Positions 12,410 to 23,092 of a stretch of 64,000 nt of DNA are shown one piece after another (the stretch's first letter is position 1; each line of letters opens with the position of its first letter). Position numbers and translations under genes: made by a program. Where the stretch lies: contig VIIQ02000211.1 in the NCBI GenBank assembly GCA_007449985.2, positions 34,321 to 98,320 on the forward strand, in the 5' to 3' direction. The notes under the pieces were generated by a model, which saw only the letters and a program-made list of their open reading frames with translations, searched no databases and was not told the origin of the DNA. The DNA comes from Desmodesmus armatus. Taxonomy: Eukaryota; Chlorophyta; Chlorophyceae; Sphaeropleales; Scenedesmaceae.

Positions 12410-13129
12410 ATTTTCAAATCAGAATGACGAACCAGCATCACCGTGTACCGCACATACCATTGCATGCTGAGGGTCTGATCAGATTCATCCTGCTTTGGTA
12501 GCTGTAGCAAGCAATGCTGTTGCATAGCTTCGTGTCATCATGATCAATTGGTTATCACACCACACTAGGATTGTGACGCTACTAGCGAGGCCCAGGTGCC
12601 GCACAATTACTCTCACACCTGGTGAGTGTTGCTTGCTTGCCTGCCAGGGCACCGACAAGGATCTGAGGGGGCCTGCATGTTGCATGTTCCTTCAGTACAC
12701 GCCTAGGCTGAACTGAAGGGAAATGCTGCCAAAGCCAGCGGCGCACTGTTGCACAGGAACCAACACAATGCCATACTCTACTATATCAACTGATAGTACT
12801 GTCAGACACCGTCACTGTAATCGACACACTGTTGCAATAGGCTGCAGACTGTGCTGACCCCTTGATGTCACAGCAACACCGCAAACTGCCCCATGTGACT
12901 CAGTGTGTGGCAGCTCCAGGTTGCGCTCAACCACCAACATGCACGTTGTAACATCATACACCATGCAGAAGCCAAAACACAGGCGCACACGCACACACAG
13001 CACTACCATGGGCGGCACTCAACAGGAGCCGCCCCCAAAGTCCCAGCCACCAAGACCGGCAATCATGGTCACTGGCAATGCAGGTTGGTTGCCGCCAACC
13101 AGGAGTGGGCCACCCTGCACAACACTTGC

Positions 13130-13620
13130 TGATAGCGCTGCACCAGTCTGGCACCCTTCACCTTGACTTACGTGAACAGCTAGTGCAGAAACTGAAAACC
13201 CGCTGATGTCAAAAAGATTCCAGCAACATCTGCAATGCATGGTCTTACTGCAGTCAACAGCAACCCCCGGCATGTATGAGCCGTTGGGTAAGAGTGACAC
13301 ACATGAACCATGTATGAGAGCTGTAGTTCGAGCTGGTTGACTGGCACGCTGCATGACACTCCCTGACAGCAGTGCACCAGTGCACAAGGTCGAGGGCCTT
13401 CACCTTGCCAAGGTAAGGCTTACATGACCAGCTAGTACAAAAACGGCCTCTGCTGATGTCATAAAAGCCTCAAGCAACAGCTGCAATGCATCATCCATGC
13501 TGCCTCCAGTCAATAACGACACCAACGTGTATAAATGACACATATTGACGTTGTATGGCAGCTGAGTCAGGCAGCCTGCCTGACACACAGACCACTGCAC
13601 AGCAAGGCGGCCGACCCTGC
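13130..13620. repeat. Tandem pair of about 240-bp degenerate units
   Basis: The segment starting near CACCAGTCTGGCACCCTTCA (about 13141) recurs about 240 bp later (about 13377 onward). Both copies continue through a CAGCTAGT..CAAAAAC..CTGATGTCA pattern and a CTGCAATGCAT block. A third diverged copy lies at 10130-10260. Confidence 0.55.
13420..13424 (-). terminator. TGTAA polyadenylation signal for the two-helix membrane protein gene
   Basis: TGTAA on the - strand, about 394 nt after the stop at 13818, within the tandem 3' flank unit. Confidence 0.35.
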
Positions 13621-13817
13621 TCTAAAGCCCCTAGGTTTGTGCTGTGTACACATGTTGCGTGCTGCGTGTGTGCCAGTCTTTGGTGGGTCACTGATGAACA
13701 TCGTCATCAACTCGGCTGGCAGCCAAAGCCAACAGCCTGGAGCTGAGCTCCAAAGCGTCGCAGACCTTATCAGTCAGTCAAAGACCTTGTCAGTTGAAGT
13801 CTCATGAGATCAGGTCA

Positions 13818-14483
13818 TCAGTCAAGACCAAAATCCAAAAAAGGCATTGGCCCCGAGTGGGGCCGTGGCTGCCTACCTTGAGTGCTCACTAGATGGACAT
13901 GTGGACCCCTTGATGTGTACCCGCGGCACGGCCCACCTGGTCGGCCGAAGATGATGGTCCTTACTATCACAAAGGGAAGAAGGACCATGATAACACAAAG
14001 CTCAACAGCGTTGTACACCTCGTGCTTGATGGTTCCGGGGCATCCCCAGACAACGGCCAATAGCAGGACAGCTACAGCCACGCCCTTCGGCCAGAATGCG
14101 CCACCAACAGTACTAGGGTGGGGTGCTGCTGCTGCTGCTACTGCTGCTGCTGCTGCTGGGGGTGCTGCTTCGGGGCTGATTGGGGTGGGTGCCTGAACAC
14201 TCAAAGATGTGCTGTTCTCATGTGATTCGGTGCTGCTTTCCAGGGTGATTTGCATGACTGCAGCAGCATTTTGAGCGCTGATGGTCCTGAGGTACTCAGC
14301 CTTTGATGCAGCATGGTCAGCCGCAGCCTGCTCAGCCTGCTGAGCCTGAACATTCACTGGGCGCTGCACCGGCCACACATCAACGGCCTTGACGTCTTGA
14401 GATCCCTTAACTGCTGTTGGGGTGGTGGCCAGTATCAACACCGCCCCAAGGATGACAATAACGGGACATTGCATTGTCTGCAT
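13818..14483 (-). CDS. Unrecognised membrane protein with signal leader and two C-terminal helices
   Basis: Single ORF of 221 residues from the ATG at 14483; the frame stays open upstream to 14603. I prefer 14483 because it matches the leader of the armadillo gene. It starts with a hydrophobic leader (MQTMQCPVIVILGAVLILAT). Then comes an Ala/Gln-rich segment likely to form a coiled coil (QAQQAEQAAADHAASKAEYL), a Pro/Ala low-complexity stretch, and two hydrophobic helices (VAVAVLLLAVVWG and ELCVIMVLLPFVIVRTIIFG). The tail is Gly/Pro/Arg-rich. I know no family with this arrangement. The leader, first helix and flanks are shared with the neighbouring armadillo locus. Confidence 0.6.
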   Translation of the reverse strand: MQTMQCPVIVILGAVLILATTPTAVKGSQDVKAVDVWPVQRPVNVQAQQAEQAAADHAASKAEYLRTISAQNAAAVMQITLESSTESHENSTSLSVQAPTPISPEAAPPAAAAAVAAAAAPHPSTVGGAFWPKGVAVAVLLLAVVWGCPGTIKHEVYNAVELCVIMVLLPFVIVRTIIFGRPGGPCRGYTSRGPHVHLVSTQGRQPRPHSGPMPFLDFGLD

Positions 14484-14924
14484 GGAAGTGCTGTTGCGTG
14501 CCTGCATGGCAGTCACACACAGACCCGCCATGGGGTGAGCCGTGCCCGCAATAGCACAATGTAACCAATCCAGCCTTTGTTCGTATGTAGACATGCCTGA
14601 CACATCTGGTCCTGCTGCTGCAGATGGGCCAGGCTCATGAGCTGATCAGGGCAAGGACAACAAAGCTGCCAGCTCAGTCAGTCTCTAATGGGCTCACCTG
14701 TGAGTGTAGTTATTGACCGAAGCGTGATACGTGTTATTTGAAATGAGTGGCTCACGCACAATCCAATGTACGCAAGCTGTACCTAGGTACGGTACAGACC
14801 TCGTGTCCTCAGAAAGAGTCGACAAATGGACAAAGGGATATATTGCAAGTCTCGCTGCAAAGTATACCGTAAAACATGGCGAAGCGAGCGCGTTGAACTT
14901 CGACATTACTGACAACTCCCGTTG

Positions 14925-14952
14925 GCTGTAGCAGAGTTATCAGTGCTACAGC
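14925..14952. repeat. Small hairpin conserved between duplicated blocks (copy A)
   Basis: Arms GCTGTAGCA and TGCTACAGC at 14925-14933 and 14944-14952, matching the arms at 12378-12409 with a different loop. Confidence 0.6.
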
Positions 14953-15778
14953 CCCAAGTTTGATGCAAGGCGCTGGTCCATCCATCCATGCACCACACAT
15001 ACCAGGGCATTCTGAGCCTGATAAGGTTTCGCCTGCTTTGGTGAGCTGCAGGACAGCAACATAGTGTTGGCCAGCTTGCCAACACAGTACATACACCAAA
15101 CACGGGTGTTGCCAGATCCCTGGCCTGTGGTGACCACAGCATGCGCATGCCCTGAGGGCATCAGCACACTGGTGGGGGTAAATGCTGACCCGAGCATAAA
15201 TAATGTATTCGAAATACACATCATGCATATTTGCATGGCGGGGCATGTGTTGTGCATTCACTTCAAGACCTACCAGCTGACATACAGTGTGGAGATGAGG
15301 TTTGGAACTTCGACGGCGCTGAATGCGAGGCACTCGTAGGTGTGCGGGAGAGGGGGGGGGGGTTCCATGCAGCAAGCTCAACATGTATCTACACCCTTGT
15401 GGCCCCTGGCAAAAGCTACAAATGCAGCACAAGAGCCAGCGCATCATGAGTCTTGGTGCAGTCCGACCGCGACAGTGCCTGTCACAGGCTGAGCCCTGAT
15501 GCTGCTGCCAGACGTTATCGGCTGCCATGCACAGAACTAACACGAAACACTGTTTTGTGTGGTCTGTGCTGCTGGTCATCAAACCACACCCTCCAAGCAC
15601 AACCACAGATCTGCGCCCACATGCTTGGCAGGTGCAGATGAGCCAGCCCATTGCAGCAGTCAGCTAGGAATGTGGCCATATACCCTGTGGTTGTGCAGTC
15701 CTTGCTCACCCTTCTCGCTTTCTTTTACTCAGGCTTTCTTATACTTATCTGCAGGGCAGTAAGTACAGGTGGACTCTG

Positions 15779-16018
15779 TTAGCTGGCGGGCAGCAGGCAG
15801 GTGTCACCCACGAAAGACTTCACTGGCTTGTCAAGTGATCCACCTCCTGCCACGGTTTGAATGATGATGATGCCAAACTTGTTCAAGAAAGTTATGAGCA
15901 AATCTAATTTGAAGTTGCAGTTCGTGAGTTTCGCACCAGACTGAGCAGCGACGGTCCAGGCTGAGACCACCAGCAGACCCAGCAGCAGCAGATCCAGTTT
16001 GGGCCAGGACAACTGCAT
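15779..16018 (-). CDS. Small secreted-protein ORF, 79 residues
   Basis: ORF from the ATG at 16018 to a TAA at 15779. The first 26 residues form a classic signal peptide (MQLSWPKLDLLLLGLLVVSA then WTVAAQ). The remainder is short, with cysteines in TNCNF and DTCLL and a hydrophobic FGIIIIQTV core. It may be a complete small protein or only the first exon of a longer one. I recognise no family. No TGTAA was found just downstream, which weakens the call. Confidence 0.4.
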   Translation of the reverse strand: MQLSWPKLDLLLLGLLVVSAWTVAAQSGAKLTNCNFKLDLLITFLNKFGIIIIQTVAGGGSLDKPVKSFVGDTCLLPAS

Positions 16019-16863
16019 CGCTGTGGGGCCCGCCTGACTGCAAACAGTATGTGTAAGTAACGTCTTTATAACAGTAAGGGCAAGCGCGAAACGTAGGTTT
16101 GAGTGACGGAGGTACAAGCACAGTACACAGCCGAGGCTTGAGCTGATCATGACCGTGCCAACCCCAAGACGTGTTTTACTACGCACAGCTCTTTAGTTTG
16201 ATCAACACACAGCACATCTGCCTTGTGTGGTAGGTGTCACTTGGAAGGTCGCTGCAGCTGAGGGTCAAAGAAGGTCGGTGGATGATCTACAGGCCAGTGG
16301 GCGTGGTGCTGCACGGTATCTGCAAACCAGATTATATTAAGGTCCATTTATTGGTGCTCCGGTTCAAGCGAAAACCCCTCAAGCTGCCGTAAGCGCTCCG
16401 TCCGTGAAAGTGACCTTGTTCAGCAGGCTTTTGGTTTGACAAGAGCCTCTCGTGCAATGAGACTCAAAACGGCAGCAGTATGAGTGCTGTTTTTGCATAT
16501 TGTCAGCGGGAGTGCAGCATCCAGGGTCAGGCTCCAGGACAAAGCAGCACAGCAAGCCACTAGGCCAAAAAGTGCCGCCACCAGCAACCTGGACAGGATT
16601 GTTGCCTTTACGCAGCTGCCGATAGGCCCTAAGCTTGACTCCACATACCGCAGCGGGTAAGCAGTCCCTGCAGGTGCACCGGGGAGCGGCGTTGTTTGGT
16701 GATCTAACAGCAGCGGGCCAGGTCAACAGCAGTTGCCTCCCCTGCAGTGTTCACACCTCTCAACCAGCACAGATGTTGTGGAAACATGTAAAAGAGCACT
16801 TGGGTAGATCTGAGGATGCTTTCAGCCCCTTGTGAGCTCTGTCACTGCTGTTGACTGATGCAG

Positions 16864-19800
16864 GTACATCACACTTGATGCTGCAAAAGGCCACAAGTTC
16901 TTCTATGTTTTCGGAGAGGCCCAGCAAGACCCACAAAACAAGCCACTGCTATTCTGGATGAACGGGTGCGTACTGTAAGGGCCCAATTGCCATCAAGCAG
17001 GGCTGGCTTGGCTGGCTTCCAGCATGTGGGCCCTTTAAAACGGGGTCAGTCTGCTGGAGTAAAATCAAATCAAAGTTACATTTGTAGCTATGAAGCTCAA
17101 GAGCTCATGCCAGCCATTCACTGATATCACCGAGATAGCAAAACAAACCAGAAGGAGTGCTAGCAACAGGCGTAGTGCATGCTCCCTTCTGTTCCTGAAT
17201 TCGCACCAGCAATATGCTGAACGTACACGCAGGGGTCCTGGTTGTTCCTCTGTGGGCTTGGGCTGGCTTCAAGGCAACGGTCCACTGATACCTGTCAGCA
17301 CTGGTGGCAAGGTTGTGGCCAACAAGCACTCCTTGACCAACATTGCCAATGTGCTGTGGGTCGAGCAGCCTGCTTTCACAGGCTTCAGCACAAGCAACGA
17401 CCAGGCTCACAGAACCTCCGGTGAGGCCTCCCTCTAGCTGGCACACACAGTACTGGTGTTGCAGTTGGCAGCCTATCTTGTGTGCTCAGCACCAGAGACG
17501 GTCTCTGGGGTCTTGCATGTGACTTGCTTGGCCCCTGCAGGGCAGGCAAACGGCTGCCAACTTACAGATTGCATGTTGCAGGAGCCCAGCCGCACCTATG
17601 GACAGCTGCAACTGGCATTTGCATTCATAGGAACAAGACAAACCTCACTCACACACTGTTTTGCCCACTGTTTCCGTGCAGATGACAGCAAGACAGCACA
17701 GGGCATGTTGGATTTCTTGCTGGCTTGGTATGAGCGCTTCCCACAGCACAGGGGCAGCAAGCTCTTTTTGGGGGAGTATGTTACATGGACATTTTCGCCA
17801 AACAACAATGGCATTGCCCACCAGGATCGAGCCAGGTGAACCTCATAAGTTGTCTCCCCTGCGGTGGTTCGCACCACCTACACCGGGTTGACCAAAGAAG
17901 GCAGAACCACCAGAATTGCAGCAAGTGCCAGCCATGCTAGGAACCTATTGTGTGCAGAGATGAGGGCAGGCAACTATACCAGTGTGGACACAAGAAACAG
18001 AACAAAGTCAGTCAAATACCCATAGTAAGGCCAAGCAAGCGTGCTCTGCGCACTTTCATTTTGTACAAAGTGTGTGCCAGGGCCGACTGTTCGGCATGTT
18101 GAAACACAGTAGCAACACAATCTTGGTCACCCAACTGGACTGAAGCCGGGTCAGCAAAGGCTGGGCAGGCGGTGCGCAGATCATCATTTTTGGCTGGACA
18201 GAGCTATGCAGGTGGGCCCAGGGTTGGGTTAGAGTCTAGGGTTTAGGGTATTGCAGCAGCTGCCGCTTGGCCTGCCACTGTTGCACCTGCCTGTGGCTGA
18301 TTACTAGCACCAAGAGTTCTGCCAGACGGCAGCCATGCCGTCCAACCAGTGCTTCCTGTGGCGAGGGTAGACATCAGATCTACTGAAAGAGTTCAGCAGT
18401 GCACGTTGAGCTGCGGCAGCAAAGTCAAGAGCTTTCATCAAAAGGATCAGCAGTGCATCTTGTTTCCGCCTATCAAGTGTGCACCTATCTGCACTTATGC
18501 ACAGGTCATTATGGGCCAATGCTGGCCAAGCGCATTCTGGAGCACAACGAGGCTGTCAGTAAGAAGGTTGCGCAGGAGAGCAACCGCAAGCAGCTCCAGC
18601 TGAACCTTGCAGGCTTGGCCATGGGCAATGCTTGGACAGATGCGTATTACGACAATGAAGGGACTGTTGACTTCTGGTATGACAGCGGCATAATCTCCAG
18701 AGATGTGTATGACGGCCTCAAAAAGTGTGACTTATCCACCGGTGCATTGTGGAGGACATCTGGGCCCAGTGGGTTCAACCCTGATTGTGAGAAGCTGAGG
18801 GATCAGGCTGATGCACAGATCGGGAAGATCAACCAATATGGACTGAATGCACCGATATGTTTGGGAGCAGGCCACAAGTACCCCCTTGCAGGTACGAGCA
18901 ACCTGGCTGGCTGTGCGCAAGTTGCCACGTGTTCAGTACAGCATATCAACTTGAGACCAAAGCTTGAAGCTTTTGGTTGTGCCTGCAATGCCTTTCGGTT
19001 GAACATGCCGTTGAATGACTTGTTTCTTTCTCCACACTTCTTGCCTATGCTTTGAGACACCATCAATAGGTCACCTGGTGCGGAACTAAACCTTCAAACC
19101 TAAACCCTAAAATGTTTCTAACCGTCTTGCAGACCCTGACTTCGAAGGCTTTCAGATGTGGGATCCCTGTGCCGGCAGGGTCGTCAGGGAGATCATGAAC
19201 ATGCGTGACGTCCAGCTGCAACTTGGTGTCATCACACCCTCTGAGCCAACACGCGAGTGGTCTGCGTGTGTTGGCAAGGGCAACTTGACCTACTCTCTCA
19301 AGGACATGACAGCCTCAATGGTGCCAGTCTACAGGCATCTGATCATCAAGGGTGAGCAGCTAGGTCAAACTAGGTAGTCTGCAGGCCCCCAGCTGGTTTT
19401 TTTTCTTCAACAGCTTTTGTTACAAATTATTATGTTACTTGTCAATTTTAGCCAGGGCACTGCAGCCCAGGTGCCTCTGCTGTCTGCCAGACACAAATGT
19501 GCACCTTGCATCTGCAGATGCAGCTGCAGTTGCAGTTGCGTCACTCAGTTGGGCCATTCACATCACGGTAGTTTTAGTTGCCTTTCAAGTAATGCTCACT
19601 GGTGCTTGGCAAGCAGGAGGCTTGTGTTGCTGTCTAATCATGTGTGTGTGCGCATGGCACTGATGTTGTGCAGGCGTGCCTGTGATGATTTACTCCGGCA
19701 AGACTGACTCTATCGTTACACTCGCTGGCACACGTGCCTGGGTTGAGTCCATGAACCTGCCCCTGGTAAACTCTTCAGAGCCGCTGCGCCAGTGGAAGGA

Positions 19801-19963
19801 CAGCCACACAGACCAGCTGGGTGGGTCAGTGGTGGAGTACAAGGGACTCACAAGGGTGTCGGTGCGCAATGCCGGCCACTCTGTGGGTGGTTGGTCGCCC
19901 AGGAGGAATGTTCAGCTTTTGGGGACCTTCCTGAATGGGCAGAGGCTGCCAAGCTTTGCATAA
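16864..19963 (+). CDS. Serine carboxypeptidase (peptidase family S10)
   Basis: Secretory or vacuolar serine carboxypeptidase, which removes C-terminal residues from peptides. Exons: 16864-16965, 17233-17420, 17682-17775, 18180-18211, 18505-18891, 19133-19351, 19674-19963; all phases are continuous (about 437 codons). The oxyanion motif is joined as FWMNG + GPGCSS. The catalytic serine is in GQSYAG (usual GESYAG), followed by HYGPMLAKRI. The catalytic Asp lies in IYSGKTDSIV and the catalytic His in NAGHSVGGWSP. Also seen: a GNAWTD-type motif and a C-terminal LGTFLNGQ. The 5' exon with signal peptide and start codon was not found; the known coding starts inside the usual GYI segment. TGTAA follows at 20084. 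The exon pair around the catalytic serine adds about seven residues (FLGESSFLAGQS) relative to the family. Confidence 0.88.
17058..17135 (-). repeat. Dispersed intronic repeat, copy on - strand
   Basis: The reverse complement of this segment matches about 61395-61480 over roughly 75 bp. Shared blocks include GATATCAGTGAATGGCTGGC, TTGAGCTTCATA and TTTGATTTGATTT. It lies in an S10 intron; the other copy is in an intron of the disintegrin-like gene. Probably a remnant of a short non-autonomous element. Confidence 0.7.
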
Positions 19964-20083
19964 ACAACTGTAGCGGAGTACCTATCAACACAATGCTTTT
20001 TCAGTCGGAGTGGTGTACTTTGTCGACGTTGGATTTGTGTCGAGTACTCAAATCGCATGGTGGCTCCTTCCAGCTGTGTGCAG

Positions 20084-20088
20084 TGTAA
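20084..20088 (+). terminator. TGTAA polyadenylation signal of the S10 gene
   Basis: TGTAA 121 nt after the stop codon at 19961-19963, a typical green-algal spacing. Confidence 0.6.
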
Positions 20089-20459
20089 CAGGGGGCTTTG
20101 TTTTTGCCCCGTTCGTGTGTTTCCTGAGGAGTGCTTATGCCCTGTCACACGCTCGGAGTCTTGTTCGGCTCCGGAAAGGGCGATAAGGCGGGGCCCTGAT
20201 CCAGTGAAGTAGTAGTAGTGGTAATAACACGTGTGCAATCTTGTTGCAGTGTGTGCAGTGTAGCAGGTGTGCACACCTGCGCGTACACGTGTACTCTTGT
20301 TGCAGGGCGCTGACGCGCCCCAGTCAGCTGTTGTGGTCACAATCTGGCATGTGGCCAGTTTCTTGTTGTGACCCCGTTTTCTTGCTTTTATCGTCAGTGG
20401 TGATTGGCAGGCAGAACCGAACACAAGTCAGACAGGGTCTTCTGACGCGTCAAAATTGG

Positions 20460-20464
20460 TTACA
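20460..20464 (-). terminator. TGTAA polyadenylation signal of the - strand gene ending at 20519
   Basis: TGTAA on the - strand, 55 nt past the TGA at 20519-20521. It supports the reading frame chosen for that last exon. Confidence 0.55.
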
Positions 20465-20518
20465 AATTGGGAAGAGGTGTCTGGTCCAGCAAGACGTATG
20501 TGTACGACACTTAGCGCC

Positions 20519-20760
20519 TCAGGCTGTCTCATCAGCAGAAGCAAGCTGCCAGTCAGCCCGCTGCATCTGCAGGACAGTTGCCTCAGGCACAGCCACTGGA
20601 TTCCATATTTCTCCAGTCGTGTGCCACAATGCAAAACACCAGTCGTCCTTCAGTGGCTGCCCTAGGTCCCCGCCAAAACTGAGGCTCAGCACATCTACTA
20701 GACCGTAGTACCTTTTTCTTGATCTTGTCCAATATGCTATGCCCGGTCACTGTATCAGGT
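20519..20760 (-). CDS. 3' terminal exon of an unrecognised gene
   Basis: On the - strand an open frame reads RYYGLVDVLSLSFGGDLGQP, then LKDDWCFALWHTTGEIWNP and VAVPEATVLQMQRADWQLAS, to a TGA at 20519. The residue mix looks like a folded protein, and TGTAA follows 55 nt later. Immediately upstream, the adjacent frame also looks coding (MEPWTPDTVTGHSILDKIKKK from 20774). The two would join if one base were removed near 20711. Either the gene has a frameshift there or a splice acceptor near 20750 starts the last exon. It is convergent with the S10 gene. I do not recognise the family and did not find upstream exons. Confidence 0.5.
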
Positions 20761-22172
20761 GTCCAAGGCTCCATCTCTCCGGGGAGTCCTTGGTGCACAG
20801 GACGCATTGCAAGGGCAAGGGACATAGGCACATGTACGTGGCACATGCAGTGCCACTGCAGGGCCTGTTGCAATGGTTGAGTGCTCACTGCATCTGGCAG
20901 ACCCTGTGCTTATGCCAAGCAGTGCAAGCATCTTGGTGGCTAATGTTGCTTGCATTGGTGATCAGAAGTGGTGCCTGCAAGGACTGACAGCACTATGGCC
21001 TGCATTCTGCTCGGCCGCAACTGCTGCTGCTGCTGCGCACGCTTCAACTCTCAGCATGCTTGGACAGCAAGCCTGCCGTCTCTGCACATTGACTGAAACT
21101 TGGAGGTATTCCAAAGTGGTGATGTACAGAAATGCAGTGCACAGGTCACGCTTGCAACGCCCCTCCCAGGCACGTGGGCTTGCAAGCGAGGGCTTCCGCC
21201 TGTCGTCACAGCCAGCACGCAGAAGTGACCGCGGCCGCGGCCGCGACGTGCGACCGCGTGCAGAAACGCTTTATGCGACGATGAAATAACTAATTCCACC
21301 GCAAAATGTGTTGCGCGTTTTCTTCGTGAGCTCACGAGGTCTAGTGTCCATCTCAGTTGACTACTGTGACACAACTGCTGTGGTGAGGTGTGCTTTGCTC
21401 TATCCCGCAACGATGCCCTGCACCCCACACACATGTACAAGGCACAGAGCAACAGCCTCGTTGCTCAATGTGACACCTCTGTCTGTTGGTGCAATGCGAT
21501 TGCTGCCTGGCACATGTGTTCATGCAGAAACTGCCCCCTCAATGGGGTACCTGCAGCATCGACGCCAAAAGCAAGAGCTGGAATATGCATATGCCGCCAC
21601 AGCTGATGTTGAGTCGGCATCAGATTGTTGGCTGCATTTGTTCAGCCAGTGTGCCGCTGGGTTTGTTTGTGATTCTACGTGAGCACTGCACTGTGTCACT
21701 TTGCAGGTCTCACAGTGTGCAGCTCAGTCAGTTTACATTGCAGCACAGCACTACAAGCCACACGTGCAACAAAAGCAACTGTCATAACTGCAGTGCTCAA
21801 ACTGATGGGCCCCAGCCTGTTTCCCTGCCATAACTGCCATTCACAGCCTATGGGTAGCAAGGAAGGAGCTCACATGGGCAGTGGGTTCGCCAGCCCATGC
21901 CCACTGTCATGGTGGCGTACAGCTGCAAGCGAACAGTGTTTGGAATACAGTCACAGTAACAGTTAAAAAGTATCTGGGCACGAAGAAGTTCCCCATTTTA
22001 GTTGCAGCACCCCACAAGGGAGCCAGGGGCTCATGAGGTAACACTCTTTGATGCAACATGGCACCAGCTAACTTGCAGCCAGTCCTGCATGTCCAGGTGC
22101 TGCAAACTACAGGCTGTCATACCCGAACAGTTGCTTTTCGTCAGAACAGCCACTGCTGTTTTGGTTTTGCAG

Positions 22173-23092
22173 GCAATGCCACTGGCACCTTCCGACGATG
22201 ACAGCATGACTGTAGCAGGGTTTGTGTACACATCCACTGATCAACACAGGTGTCACAAGCAAGGGGTACGGGTTCACACCCATGCTGTATTGATTGCAGC
22301 ATAGTGTTTTAGCGAAAGCGAGTGTGTCGCTGACAGGTGGGAAGGATCGCTAGCCTGTCATGAGTCAGTGCTAGCAGCCAACGTAGCCTATCACGGTGTT
22401 CCTGTGTTCATGACTGGGCAAGTTGCAGTAGAGGTGGAAGAGTCCGGCATTACGCTTGAGGGCTCCCTTGTTTCGGTTGACAGGGCACACGGGTTTTTGC
22501 AGCTTTGGCAAATGCAGTCACAGTCAACCACTCGCTCAGAGTCACTAAGCATAAGCTCAGGTTCCTTGGGCGCAGTCAACATTTGAACCACCAGCCCCAC
22601 AGGGCCTGTGGCCACACACTTCACACCACTCCCAGCAAGGGCAAAGTACAGCAAGTTCGCCCAGAGTGTGCTGTCTGTGCTGTGTGCTGAATGTGCTGAG
22701 TGGCATTGCATCAGGCTTGACATTTGGCTTGACACGCCTCAGCATTGCCGTTTGCTGCAGCTGCAACAGTGCGCACAGTGTGAAGCATGCTGTGTCAACA
22801 CCAGCAGCAGTTGGTAGCAGTGCTTCGTCTCCTACACAACAGCACCGGTGAAACCATCAAGCCAGGGTGTCAAGCAGATGCGTCGAGATGCTCATCCCAG
22901 AGAGCATGTTGCTGTCCACCCAGGAAAATCATTTGAGAGCTGGCGTGCTGCGTTCTGGAGCAGTAATTGTGGAGACTCAATGCATGTGGTGGGTTTGGTG
23001 GTGGTGGAGGTGGTGGTGGTGTGGTGGTGTGGCACATGAGGGGGGGGGGGGGGTGATGATGTGTGGCCCCCAGGTTGACTGGGGATGAGTGA
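22173..23092 (+). CDS. Unrecognised multi-exon gene, 3' part
   Basis: A phase-consistent exon chain: 22173-22249, 22337-about 22516, 22761-22847, 22878-22985 and 23074-23092, ending in TGA. Readable segments are SDDDSMTVAGFVYTSTDQHR, WEGSLACHESVLAANVAYHG, VPVFMTGQVAVEVEESGITL, AVSTPAAVGSSASSPTQQHR and CVEMLIPESMLLSTQENHLR, with the C-terminus ETQCMLTGDE. Acceptors are good (TTTTGCAG, CTGACAG, GGCCCCCAG). The donor of the second exon is weak and the least certain point. Likely earlier exons lie at 22001-22036 (acceptor TTTTAG, donor GTAACA) and about 21480-21680, but the start is not fixed. The stop is 235 bp before the START gene's ATG. I recognise no family. Confidence 0.5.
22508..22660. repeat. 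Dispersed repeat, copy 2
   Basis: Degenerate match to 9410-9565, sharing CCAGCCCCACAGGGCCTGTG and flanking blocks. It begins at or just after the end of an exon of the unrecognised gene at 22173-23092. Confidence 0.55.

Larger units (their letters stand above)
10020..12560. repeat. Segmental duplication, copy B (armadillo gene side)
   Basis: Several stretches match, in the same order, the block at about 13060-15080. They are: a 3' flank unit at 10130-10260 (like 13130-13260 and 13370-13510), a membrane-helix exon at 10733-10831 (like about 14020-14110), the signal leader and its upstream flank (about 11895-12200, like 14440-14720), and a hairpin-containing segment at 12370-12530 (like 14920-15060). 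The armadillo-repeat body between them has no counterpart in the other copy. The duplication is old and degenerate. Confidence 0.55.
13060..15080. repeat. Segmental duplication, copy A (membrane-protein side)
   Basis: Counterpart of 10020-12560. It shares the hairpin segment, the upstream flank, the signal leader, the membrane-helix exon and the 3' flank units in collinear order. The 3' flank unit is itself doubled here, about 240 bp apart (13130 and 13370 onward). Confidence 0.55.

Noticed and set aside
14809..15651. 280-residue Cys-rich open frame on the - strand
   Set aside because: Composition is Cys/His/Gly-rich without recognisable motifs. It overlaps the duplicated flank shared with 12.4 kb, where the frame is not kept.
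16379..16726. 115-residue open frame on the - strand
   Set aside because: It is Cys-rich without a signal peptide or motif. The region is more likely the unplaced 5' part of the S10 gene or its flank.
18202..18211. A 10-nt microexon carrying only SYAG in the S10 gene
   Set aside because: The acceptor just before AGCTATGCAG would shift the frame; the acceptor at 18178-18179 gives a 32-nt exon with correct phase on both sides.
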